Assembly: GCF_000154445.1 (NCBI RefSeq)
Contig: NZ_DS499567.1
Direction: 5' to 3' (one strand)
DNA: 64,000 bases
Origin: Intestinibacter bartlettii
GTDB lineage: Bacteria > Bacillota > Clostridia > Peptostreptococcales > Peptostreptococcaceae
This document shows positions 1 to 8,267 of the stretch, piece after piece (the stretch's first letter is position 1; each line of letters opens with the position of its first letter). The position numbers and the translations under genes are program-made. Under the pieces are notes generated by a model that saw only the letters and a program-made list of their open reading frames with translations, made no database searches and was not told where the DNA came from.

Positions 1-506
<506 letters not shown>

Positions 507-602
507 AATGAATATCATTCATTAAATGTTAGCGATTTTGAGGGTACTAATTAAATTATCAACTATAAGTTAGATAATAGAACTTAGTAAATCCAATAAA
601 GA

Positions 603-722
<120 letters not shown>

Positions 723-760
723 AATCTTTTTTTATTTATAAAAAATAAACTTATGTTCGA

Positions 761-980
761 GATTATTCAAAATCATTTAAGGCTATTCAAGAGTATTTAA
801 TACTATCCAAAATTATTCAATACTATTAAAAATTATTTAGGACTATCAAAAATTATTCAATATTATTTAAAATGAATTGAGAGTATTTAATATCATTTAA
901 GGCTATTTAAGAGTATCCAATATTATTTGAAACTATTGCAAATCATTTAAAATGACTTAAAACTATTTAAAATCACTTCC
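761..980. repeat. Array of about 22 degenerate 10-bp units
   Basis: From 761 to 980 the sequence reads as 22 consecutive 10-base units with no insertion or deletion. The approximate consensus is R-A-N-T-A-T-T-Y-A-A. The fifth base is A in every unit, the second base is A in all but two, and the last two bases are AA in most. The period is close to one helical turn and is not a multiple of three, so the array is not coding. Its role is unknown. It lies just downstream of an rRNA operon and upstream of a regulator gene. Confidence 0.85.
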
Positions 981-1077
981 GAATGTAAAATTATGTAAAA
1001 AAACAAGGGGAAAACGTTAATTTCAAAGGGGTCTGTAATAATGTACAAAAAAATGTACATTAAATATATTGTAATTT

Positions 1078-1111
1078 TATAGCAAATATTTATAATAGAA
1101 ATTGCTATAAT
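1078..1111 (+). promoter_or_regulatory. Promoter and inverted repeat upstream of WYL regulator
   Basis: An extended -10 box (TGC then TATAAT, 1103-1111) sits about 80 bases before the WYL gene. No convincing -35 is present, which fits an extended -10 promoter. The 8-base inverted repeat TATAGCAA (1078-1085) and TTGCTATA (1102-1109) overlaps the -10 box. It is well placed to be an operator, perhaps for autoregulation. This is inferred from position and symmetry only. Confidence 0.5.
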
Positions 1112-1190
1112 GTGAATTAAAAATATTATAAATTTTAGATTGGATATAAAAAAATGAGGGATTTTATATGCAAGGAGTAAGGGAAATATC

Positions 1191-2471
1191 ATGAAGAGGG
1201 TAAGTAATAATATTAAATTTTATACTTTTATCGAGATTTTGAAGAGTTATTCTGATGAGAATGTATCGCTTTCGATTAAGGAGATTCAGCATCATATGAG
1301 AAAACGATTGGGTGTTGATGTTGATAGAAGGACGATTTATGCGTATATCAGGGATATGAAGGCTTTGGGAATCGATGTTAGTGATTATGATAAGAGCAAG
1401 GAGGGTTATTATATTAATTCGAATTGTTTTGAGGCTAGTGAGGTTAGGTTTTTAGCTGATGCTGTTTTGACTAGTAATTTTGTCACGAGGAGGAGAACGG
1501 AGGCGATTAAGTTTTCTAGGAAGATTAGGTTCAATTATTGTGAGTATAATTATTTTAGGGAGCTTGAATGTAAGGTTGATGAGAATGGTAACCTGAGGAA
1601 ATTTGTGAAGAGTCCGGTTCATATGGTTTTGAGAGACAAGAATTATTATTTGGTTTGTGCGGATGAGGATTCGGAGGTTTTTCAGTATTTTAGGATTGAT
1701 ATGATGCTAAATGTGTTTGTGATTGAGGATGAGAGGATCATGGATTTGAGTGAACTTGTGGATTGTAGGAGTGTGGATTGCAAAAATACAAGTGATTTTA
1801 GTCAGTTTACATCTAGAAGTGTGTCAATCGATAATAATGTAAATATATTTCCGAGAAGAGCGAATATCGTTATGGTAGAGTTTAAAAAGAATTTAATGGA
1901 ATCTTTATTAGATGAATTCGGCGACTATATATACATAATGGAAAAGGATAATTATAGAAATAATAATCTTGAAGAAGATTTAATGAATAATTATAATAGT
2001 TTGAGGTGTGAGATTAAAAGGGGGCATCTTGAGGCTCAAATTCTGGAGAAGATTTTTGGGAAGTTGGATTATGAGAAGTATGTCTTGTCTGGGAAATATA
2101 TAGAAAATAGTCTAATTAGGGAGAAATTACGTGGTTTTAGTAATGCTTTAAATATGATTATTTATGATGATTATGACAAAAAAGTGGATATGTTTAGTGA
2201 AATTGACAATGAAGAGAACAAGGACAAGAACAAGAATAAGGATAAGGAGAAGAACGGGGACAAGGACAAGAACAAGAATAAGGACAAGAACAAGAATAAG
2301 GACAAGGACGAGAATGAAAAATCTTATATTGGGATTTTTGTCGAGAAGGAATGTGGATATTTGTCAAAGAATATTATGCAGTTCGGGGCAGATATGAAGG
2401 TTGTGTGGCCGGATAATGTTAAAAATGAGGTTGTAAATCGCCTTAAAGGTATGTTAAGTCTTTATGAATAG
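1191..2471 (+). CDS. WYL-domain transcriptional regulator
   Basis: A 426-residue DNA-binding regulator of the HTH_11 plus WYL type (the family of DeoR-like and PafBC-like regulators). Residues about 10-66 form a winged helix-turn-helix (DRRTIYAYIRDMKALG). A WYL-like core follows at about 138-175 with YYLVC in place of the usual WYL and a conserved FRID. The C-terminal part (about 225-426) resembles the WCX extension. It is interrupted at about 343-378 by a low-complexity run made only of K, N, D, E and G, which is unusual. An AGGAG site lies about 15 bases before the ATG. It precedes the polysaccharide operon and could regulate it, but no target site is proven. Codons are G/T-ending (gag, agg, ttg), unlike the A-ending codons of much of the cps locus. 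Confidence 0.85.
   Translation: MKRVSNNIKFYTFIEILKSYSDENVSLSIKEIQHHMRKRLGVDVDRRTIYAYIRDMKALGIDVSDYDKSKEGYYINSNCFEASEVRFLADAVLTSNFVTRRRTEAIKFSRKIRFNYCEYNYFRELECKVDENGNLRKFVKSPVHMVLRDKNYYLVCADEDSEVFQYFRIDMMLNVFVIEDERIMDLSELVDCRSVDCKNTSDFSQFTSRSVSIDNNVNIFPRRANIVMVEFKKNLMESLLDEFGDYIYIMEKDNYRNNNLEEDLMNNYNSLRCEIKRGHLEAQILEKIFGKLDYEKYVLSGKYIENSLIREKLRGFSNALNMIIYDDYDKKVDMFSEIDNEENKDKNKNKDKEKNGDKDKNKNKDKNKNKDKDENEKSYIGIFVEKECGYLSKNIMQFGADMKVVWPDNVKNEVVNRLKGMLSLYE
2217..2318 (+). repeat. In-frame AAGAAC/AAGGAC low-complexity repeat
   Basis: A purine-only run built from hexamers such as aagaac, aagaat and aaggac, repeated in phase with the WYL regulator's reading frame. It encodes an alternating lysine and asparagine/aspartate segment. 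Short in-frame repeats of this kind can expand or contract by slippage. The segment falls inside the C-terminal domain, not at its end. Confidence 0.8.
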
Positions 2472-2496
2472 GATAATAGATAGTAGAAAAATTGGA

Positions 2497-2580
2497 TATT
2501 ATGTAGTAATTATTAAGTTATTATGTAGTAATTATTAAGTAAGTATGTAGTAAGTATGTAGGAATTATTAAGTTAGTTAG
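2497..2580. repeat. Tandem 22-bp repeat with degenerate tail
   Basis: A 22-base unit starting TATTATGTAGTAATTATTAA occurs twice, exactly end to end (2497-2518 and 2519-2540). It is followed by partial copies (aagtatgtag, taagtatgta, ggaattattaagt) to about 2580. It lies between the WYL regulator and the cps promoter. It is not coding, and its function is unknown. Confidence 0.75.
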
Positions 2581-2634
2581 TATGAAAAATAATATAAAAT
2601 AAAACTAATTTTTTATATATATCTGCTTATAAAG

Positions 2635-2662
2635 TTACAAATGTTCCAAAATATGGTATAAT
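2635..2662 (+). promoter_or_regulatory. Promoter of the polysaccharide operon
   Basis: A -35-like TTACAA (2635-2640), a 16-base spacer and an extended -10 TGGTATAAT (2654-2662) give a good sigma-A promoter about 100 bases before the first cps gene. It leaves an untranslated leader of roughly 95 bases. No other equally strong plus-strand promoter was noticed in the next several genes. The locus may therefore be largely one long transcript. Confidence 0.65.
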
Positions 2663-2764
2663 TACTAAGAAAAACTAGATATGTAGAACCTATTAGGGAA
2701 TAGTGACAAAGTTTAGTTTCATACATAATGGTGATATGTTGCCAATAGAAATTTGGAGGGAAAT

Positions 2765-3559
2765 ATGGGAGAGAGTGTAAATATTAAAGAATATTTGGAC
2801 ATGTTTAGGAGAAGAAAGTGGATTATTATTCTTGTGATGCTAGTTTGCTTGGGTTTTGGTGGATATAGGACTTATACAAATTATGTTTCTTATTTACCGA
2901 CTTATAAGGCTACTGTTAAGATTAAAATTAATTCTATGAAGGAATATAATGAGGCTGTGGAAAAGAGCAAGTCAAAGAAGAGTAGCAAGAAAGATAGTGA
3001 TGATAGCACTACTGGTATGACTGAGGAGCAGAGGGTTTTGAACAATATTAATAGTTCGTATTCGGCATCTGCTAGTATGACTAATCAAAATATAGCGTCT
3101 TCTTATGTTAGTTTGGTTAGTTCTGAGAATGTTAGAAAGAATGTTGCGGCGCTTAGCAAGGTTCAATCTAGCCAAATCCTTTCTATTAGTGCTATTCAAG
3201 ATGAGCAAACTCCAGAGTTTATAAATATGACTGTTATTGCGAAAACTGCTGATGGGGCGCATAATGCTGCGGCTGCTTTACCAGAGGCATATAATGAAGA
3301 GCTTAAGAGAGTAATTAATTTAGATTGTGTGGAATCTCCTTATCCAGCGGGGCCAGGAGTTTTACAAGGTAGAACAAAAGATCTAACTTTATTGAAATCA
3401 TTTGCAGCAGGTTTAGTTATAGCTATATTCTTAGTGCTATTAGTTGAGGTTTTAGATACTAAAATTAAAACTCCAGAGGATGTTGAAAAATACTGGGGTC
3501 TACCTTTAATTGGGACTATACCATTTGATGATGGAAAACAGCAAAAAGGAAGAAAGTAG
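2765..3559 (+). CDS. Capsule chain-length / kinase-activator protein (Wzz/YveK family)
   Basis: A membrane protein of about 264 residues of the polysaccharide co-polymerase family that controls polymer length and activates the partner tyrosine kinase. A transmembrane helix lies at about 19-38 after a typical EYLDMFRRRKW start. A second lies near 208-230, preceded by a proline-rich stretch (PYPAGPG). The loop between faces outside. I chose the ATG at 2765 because GGAGGG (2755-2760) is correctly spaced for it; an upstream TTG at 2753 would sit inside that site. It is followed after 12 bases by the kinase gene, the usual CpsC-CpsD order in Gram-positive bacteria. Confidence 0.88.
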   Translation: MGESVNIKEYLDMFRRRKWIIILVMLVCLGFGGYRTYTNYVSYLPTYKATVKIKINSMKEYNEAVEKSKSKKSSKKDSDDSTTGMTEEQRVLNNINSSYSASASMTNQNIASSYVSLVSSENVRKNVAALSKVQSSQILSISAIQDEQTPEFINMTVIAKTADGAHNAAAALPEAYNEELKRVINLDCVESPYPAGPGVLQGRTKDLTLLKSFAAGLVIAIFLVLLVEVLDTKIKTPEDVEKYWGLPLIGTIPFDDGKQQKGRK

Positions 3560-3571
3560 GGGGATTTAGCT

Positions 3572-4291
3572 ATGGCAAAAAGAGGTGCATATGATGAGGG
3601 AAATTTTGAGTTAAATGAGTCTTATAGAGAGATAAGAACTTATGTAACTATTAATAAAAATATAAAAACAATTTTGGTTACTAGTGCAGAGATGGATGAA
3701 GGAAAGACTACTATAATTTGTAATTTGGCGAAGTGTTTTTCTGAATTGGAGGGAGTGAGAGTCCTTCTTATCGACTGCGATTTTAGAAAAAGAGGAGTAA
3801 GTAGATATTTTGGTATTGAAAACAGCTTTGGTGTTTCTGATATAGTATTTGGGAATAATAAGAAAAGCGAATGTATCAAAAGAGTCGGAGATTTAGACAT
3901 AATAACTTCTGGAGGAGTTCCTTCAAATACGTCAATTCTACTTAATTCACAATCGATGAAAGATTTAGTTTCAAAACTTAGAGAAGAATACGATTATGTA
4001 TTTATAGATTCGCCACCGATATGCAGATTGAACGATGCTTGTATTATTACACAATATGTCGATGGGACTATTATAGTCAATGCGGCAAAGGCTATCGATT
4101 CAAAGGGTGCAAAGATAACTTTAGACAAGTTAAACAAAGTCGGTGCTAATATAATCGGAGTAGTTTTAAATAAATTCAAGGCAGAGAAATACAGCTATTA
4201 CAGCAATTATTATGGATATTCTAATTATTATGGAGAACATAAGCATAAGCTGTTTGGCAGAAAGAAAAAGAGAAGAAGAAAAACAAGTTAA
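3572..4291 (+). CDS. Bacterial tyrosine kinase (CpsD/YwqD family)
   Basis: A 239-residue BY-kinase that autophosphorylates with the adjacent Wzz-type protein and tunes polysaccharide assembly. A Walker A motif SAEMDEGKTT is at residues 38-47, Walker A' LLIDCDFRK at 65-73 and Walker B VFIDSPP at 142-148. The C-terminus ends with a tyrosine cluster (YSYYSNYYGYSNYYG, about 205-220), the expected autophosphorylation tail, then a very basic end. A strong site (AGGGGGA) lies 8 bases before the ATG. No CpsB/YwqE-type phosphatase gene is visible in this window, so the opposing phosphatase must be elsewhere or replaced. Confidence 0.92.
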   Translation: MAKRGAYDEGNFELNESYREIRTYVTINKNIKTILVTSAEMDEGKTTIICNLAKCFSELEGVRVLLIDCDFRKRGVSRYFGIENSFGVSDIVFGNNKKSECIKRVGDLDIITSGGVPSNTSILLNSQSMKDLVSKLREEYDYVFIDSPPICRLNDACIITQYVDGTIIVNAAKAIDSKGAKITLDKLNKVGANIIGVVLNKFKAEKYSYYSNYYGYSNYYGEHKHKLFGRKKKRRRKTS

Positions 4292-4586
4292 AAATTATCA
4301 TAAAAAATTATCGTAAAAATAAGGAATTTATGATTTTTTGTAGAAATATATATATATTAAAAGTTCTATATCTATAAAAGTTGTTAGTTATATTTATATA
4401 GCTAGCAACGTTTATATTTATATTAAAAATATACTTATGGAAAGAGATATTTATATCCAGTGGATGTAGCAAAGAACACAGTATATTGTTAAGTGAGTTA
4501 AAGTAAGAGAGATTTAGGTTTAAGTAAAATTTATAAGTAAGTAAAAAATGTAGTTATGTGGATGTAAATATGGAGGGGGGATATTT
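4292..4586 (+). other. Non-coding spacer with weak hairpin inside cps operon
   Basis: About 295 bases separate the tyrosine kinase gene from the dehydratase gene, the largest gap in the early operon. A hairpin (GTTGTTAG at 4380-4387 with CTAGCAAC at 4402-4409, one G-U pair) is followed by a T-rich stretch and could attenuate transcription. No open frame with a ribosome site is seen. It may mark the join between a regulatory block and the polymer-specific genes. Confidence 0.4.
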
Positions 4587-6470
4587 ATGATATTGAAAAT
4601 GGCAGAAAAGATTGACTGTGCCTTGATGGGGATAGACAAGTGTAAAGTCAGACAAGCAATATTACTCGCTATGGACTGTATTGTCTGTATACTTAGTTTT
4701 GCTATAACGATGTATTTATTGGATTTCAAAATTACTACATTTTCATTACTACCAATGTTTATCTATGCAGGGATAAACGTAGGATTTCTATTATATTTTA
4801 GATGTTATGATAGTCTTTGGAAATGTGGAGGAGAAAAAGAAGTATCAAACATCTTTTTGGCATGCTTTTGTGCAGCAGCAACATCGCTATTAGTGATGGC
4901 AGGATTAGATTACAATATGGAAGTTGTTTTTTATGTTGTAAATCTTCTTATGGTAATAGTTGGGATGACTTCTATTAGAGTTACATATAGGGCTATGAGA
5001 AGAGTAGTTATGCAAATGAAAATCAATCAAAATGCATCAAATTCATCAAGAGTGCTTATTGTTGGAGCTGGTGTGGCTGGAAATATGATAATGAGGGAAT
5101 TATTTGAAAAACCAGAGCTTAAAAAACTTCCTGTCGCTGTTATTGATGATGACAGGGGAAAATTGGGAAAATACGTTTTTGGAGTACCTGTTCTTGGAAC
5201 AACTAAGGATATTGATAAAATAGTAAAAGAAGAAAATATTGATGAAATTATAATATGTATAGCAAATATTGAACCAAAGAGAAAAAGAGAAATTATAGAT
5301 ATTTGTAAAAACACTAACACAAAATTAAAAACTATACCTGGAATATATGAAATTATAGATGGAAAAGTAAATGTGACAAAAATAAGGGATGTTCAAATTG
5401 AAGATCTTTTGGGTAGAGAAACCGTAAAAATGAATTTAAATGATATGGACAGCATCATCAACGACAAGGTCGTAATGGTTACAGGAGGCGGTGGGTCTAT
5501 CGGTTCCGAATTATGTAGGCAAATTGCCAAATACAATCCTAGACAGCTTATCATACTAGACATATATGAAAACAACGCTTATGAAATACAACAAGAATTA
5601 ATCAGACATTACCACAAAAACTTAGACTTAAAAGTACTTATAGCGTCTGTGCGTGATGAACACAAGATGGAGAAGATATTCGAACAATATAAACCTGAAA
5701 TTGTATTCCACGCAGCAGCACACAAACACGTTCCGCTTATGGAAGACAGCCCTTGTGAGGCGATAAAAAACAATGTATTTGGGACACAAAATGTTGTCAA
5801 TTTATCAGACAAATACAATGTCAAAAAATTTGTCTTGATATCAACAGACAAAGCGGTCAATCCGACTAATATAATGGGCGCGACTAAACGTTGTTGCGAG
5901 ATGATTGTTCAAACAAAGAACAAAACAAGCAAGACAGAATTTGTCGCTGTGAGATTCGGCAACGTTTTGGGCAGCAATGGAAGTGTCGTTCCGCTATTTA
6001 AAAAACAAATCGAAGAAGGCGGCCCAGTCACTGTAACTCATGAGGAAGTTACTAGATTTTTTATGACAATACCAGAAGCAGTTTCGCTAGTATTGCAAGC
6101 CAGCGCAATGGCAAAAGGCGGGGAAATATTCGTCCTTGATATGGGCGAACCTGTCAAAATAATCGACTTGGCACGAAATTTAATCAAACTTAGCGGTTTT
6201 GAACCAAATGTCGATATAAAAATCGAGGTTACTGGACTTAGACCGGGCGAAAAATTATATGAAGAGGTCCTTATGGATGAAGAAGGGCTACAAAAGACTT
6301 CCAACAACCAAATCAGAATTGGACGACCTATCGATATTGACGAGGCCGAGTTTAAGAAGGAGCTTAATATTTTGAAGAGGGTTGCTGATAATGATCAGGA
6401 TGAGAAGGTGGACTTGATTATGAAGAGTATTGTGCCGACTTATGTTAGAAGGGAAGAGGTTGTTGTGTAG
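4587..6470 (+). CDS. UDP-sugar 4,6-dehydratase, membrane-bound (CapD/EpsC/PglF family)
   Basis: A 627-residue nucleotide-sugar dehydratase. Four N-terminal membrane helices (about 25-125) are followed by a first Rossmann domain (VLIVGAGVAGN near 156) and the catalytic short-chain-dehydrogenase domain with TGGGGSIGSE at 299-308. The active site reads T420...M430-x3-K434 (STDKAVNPTNIMGATKR). Methionine replaces the usual tyrosine, as in PglF-type UDP-GlcNAc 4,6-dehydratases. The likely product is a UDP-4-keto-6-deoxy-HexNAc. No aminotransferase or acetyltransferase that would complete bacillosamine synthesis is seen nearby. Strong GGAGGGGGG site before the ATG. Codon use shifts to C-ending in the middle and to G-ending over the last 130 bases. 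Confidence 0.92.
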   Translation: MILKMAEKIDCALMGIDKCKVRQAILLAMDCIVCILSFAITMYLLDFKITTFSLLPMFIYAGINVGFLLYFRCYDSLWKCGGEKEVSNIFLACFCAAATSLLVMAGLDYNMEVVFYVVNLLMVIVGMTSIRVTYRAMRRVVMQMKINQNASNSSRVLIVGAGVAGNMIMRELFEKPELKKLPVAVIDDDRGKLGKYVFGVPVLGTTKDIDKIVKEENIDEIIICIANIEPKRKREIIDICKNTNTKLKTIPGIYEIIDGKVNVTKIRDVQIEDLLGRETVKMNLNDMDSIINDKVVMVTGGGGSIGSELCRQIAKYNPRQLIILDIYENNAYEIQQELIRHYHKNLDLKVLIASVRDEHKMEKIFEQYKPEIVFHAAAHKHVPLMEDSPCEAIKNNVFGTQNVVNLSDKYNVKKFVLISTDKAVNPTNIMGATKRCCEMIVQTKNKTSKTEFVAVRFGNVLGSNGSVVPLFKKQIEEGGPVTVTHEEVTRFFMTIPEAVSLVLQASAMAKGGEIFVLDMGEPVKIIDLARNLIKLSGFEPNVDIKIEVTGLRPGEKLYEEVLMDEEGLQKTSNNQIRIGRPIDIDEAEFKKELNILKRVADNDQDEKVDLIMKSIVPTYVRREEVVV

Positions 6471-6534
6471 GCTTATTAGTGAGTATGCATGGCGCCAGAT
6501 TATATAAAGGTTTTATAGGAGGAATTAAGTGTAA

Positions 6535-7173
6535 ATGGATGATGGGAAGGTTGGAATATATCAATATTTTAAAAGAGTGATTGGATTTGTGATTTCCTTG
6601 ATAGGGTTTATTGTACTAATACCAGTATTTTTAATATTGATTGTATGTATAAAATTGGATTCAAAAGGACCGATTTTATTCAAACAAAGAAGAATCGGTC
6701 TTCATAAAAAAGAGTTTAATATTTTAAAATTTAGAACGATGAAGATAGATACACCAAAAGACACACCGACACATTTGTTAGAAAATCCAGATATGTACAT
6801 AACTAAGGTTGGAAAATTCCTTAGAAAAACAAGTTTGGACGAGTTGCCACAAATTATAAATATCATCAAAGGTGATATGTGTATTGTTGGGCCTCGTCCC
6901 GCACTTTGGAATCAATACGATTTGATTGAAGAACGCGACAAATATGGAGCAAACGACATAGTCCCAGGGCTTACAGGATGGGCACAAATCAACGGGAGAG
7001 ATGAGTTGCCGATTGATGTTAAAGCAAAACTAGATGGAGAATATGTCAAAAGATGCAGTTTTTGTTTTGATGTGAAATGTTTCTTTTTAACATTTGTAAA
7101 AGTATTAAAAAGAGATGGAGTTGTTGAAGGAAAGACAGAAGAGCAAATAGTTGCAAAACAGACTAATGAATAG
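6535..7173 (+). CDS. Priming phosphoglycosyl transferase (bacterial sugar transferase)
   Basis: A 212-residue monotopic phosphoglycosyl transferase (PF02397) that starts the repeat unit by moving a sugar-1-phosphate to undecaprenyl phosphate at the membrane. One N-terminal hydrophobic segment (about 14-41) leads into the family core: KGPILFKQRRIG, LKFRTMK, SLDELPQIINIIKGDMCIVGPRP and PGLTGWAQINGRD. The catalytic DE pair lies in LDELPQ. Its length fits the short EpsL/PglC type rather than the long WbaP type. AGGAGG lies 12 bases before the chosen ATG. Next to the CapD-type dehydratase it probably primes with a modified HexNAc. Confidence 0.93.
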   Translation: MDDGKVGIYQYFKRVIGFVISLIGFIVLIPVFLILIVCIKLDSKGPILFKQRRIGLHKKEFNILKFRTMKIDTPKDTPTHLLENPDMYITKVGKFLRKTSLDELPQIINIIKGDMCIVGPRPALWNQYDLIEERDKYGANDIVPGLTGWAQINGRDELPIDVKAKLDGEYVKRCSFCFDVKCFFLTFVKVLKRDGVVEGKTEEQIVAKQTNE

Positions 7174-7184
7174 GTGGGGAATTT

Positions 7185-8267
7185 ATGAAAAAGGTGTTGA
7201 TACTATCAAACCATTTCGCAACGATTTATAAATTTAGACGAGAATTGGTTGAGAAATTAGTAGAAAAGGGATATGAAGTAGTAGTATCGCTGCCAGAAGG
7301 CGACAACAAAGAGATAGAAGCACTAGGAGTTAGAATAATAGAAACTTATGTAGACAGAAAAAGTTTAAACCCAATCAAGGACATTAAACTTTTTCTGGAC
7401 TATTTAAAAATAATCAAAAAAGAAAAACCAGACATAGCAATAGGCTACACAATCAAGCCTAACATTTATGGAGGGATGGCGACAAGAATTCGAAAAACTC
7501 CATTTATCGCCAATGTAACTGGGCTTGGTAGTGCTTATTACAAAGGTGGAATGTTGAAAAAAATCGTCAGCACACTTTATAAAGTTGGACTTAAAAAAGC
7601 GAAATCTGTGTTTTTCGAAAATGTGCAAAATGCCCAAGTTATGATAGACGACAAAACAATCACAAAAGAACAAGCAGTCGTTATGAACGGCGCCGGGGTA
7701 AATCTTGAAAGATTCAGCTTTAGCCCAATGCCAAAAGACGACATCACAAAGTTCTTATTTGTCGGAAGGGTTATGGAAGAAAAAGGCGTCAACGAACTAT
7801 TTGATGCAATCAAAAAAATAAAATCAGAAGGAATCAAAACAGAATTTGGATTTCTAGGATGGTTTGAAGAAGATTATAGCCAGATTATAAAAGATTTGGA
7901 AGCAGAAGATTATATAAAATACTACGGCTACCAAAAAGACGTCGTAAAATTTATGAGAGAAGCACACTGCATCGTCCTTCCATCATATCACGAAGGAATG
8001 GCAAATGTGTTGTTGGAAGGAGCATCAATCGGAAGGGCGCTTATTGCAAGCGACATCCACGGATGCAAGGAGTCGATTATAAATGGTGTCAGCGGATTTA
8101 CTTGTAAGGTTAAGGATAGTGGTGATCTTTATGACAAGATTAAGAAGTTCGCGCTGATGAGCTATGATGATAAGGCGAAGATGGGGCAGTGTGGCAGAAG
8201 GCATATGGAGGATGTTTTTGATAAGAGGAAGGTAGTTGAGATGACTGTTGAGGAGATTGAGAGATGA
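7185..8267 (+). CDS. Glycosyltransferase family 4 (PglA/CapM-like)
   Basis: A 360-residue GT-B glycosyltransferase. The N-terminal Rossmann half begins MKKVLILSNHF. It carries GYTIKPNIYGG and NVTGLGSAYY, features of the PglA/CapM subgroup that adds the second sugar onto a lipid-linked HexNAc. The C-terminal half has FLFVGRVMEEKGVNEL and the donor-binding stretch PSYHEGMANVLLEGASIGRALIAS, with the E-x7-E pattern of GT4. It lies 11 bases after the priming transferase and overlaps the next gene by four bases (ATGA). As in other genes here, its last 170 bases use G/T-ending codons while the middle is A-rich. Confidence 0.9.
   Translation: MKKVLILSNHFATIYKFRRELVEKLVEKGYEVVVSLPEGDNKEIEALGVRIIETYVDRKSLNPIKDIKLFLDYLKIIKKEKPDIAIGYTIKPNIYGGMATRIRKTPFIANVTGLGSAYYKGGMLKKIVSTLYKVGLKKAKSVFFENVQNAQVMIDDKTITKEQAVVMNGAGVNLERFSFSPMPKDDITKFLFVGRVMEEKGVNELFDAIKKIKSEGIKTEFGFLGWFEEDYSQIIKDLEAEDYIKYYGYQKDVVKFMREAHCIVLPSYHEGMANVLLEGASIGRALIASDIHGCKESIINGVSGFTCKVKDSGDLYDKIKKFALMSYDDKAKMGQCGRRHMEDVFDKRKVVEMTVEEIER

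Larger units (their letters stand above)
723..1190. other. Intergenic region between rRNA operon and WYL regulator
   Basis: No gene is visible in this stretch. It holds the rRNA operon T-run, a 10-base-period repeat array (761-980), two TGTACA palindromes 12 bases apart (1042-1047 and 1054-1059), and the promoter and possible operator of the WYL-type regulator (1078-1111). A minus-strand open frame at 947-1192 has no ribosome site and overlaps the promoter, so I do not accept it as a gene. Confidence 0.7.

Noticed and set aside
947..1192. Minus-strand hydrophobic 81-codon frame
   Set aside because: It overlaps the repeat array and the WYL promoter, has no ribosome site and its composition follows from AT-rich DNA.
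2164..2397. Arginine/threonine-rich frame inside the WYL gene
   Set aside because: It is the shifted reading of the AAGAAC/AAGGAC repeat, not a separate gene.
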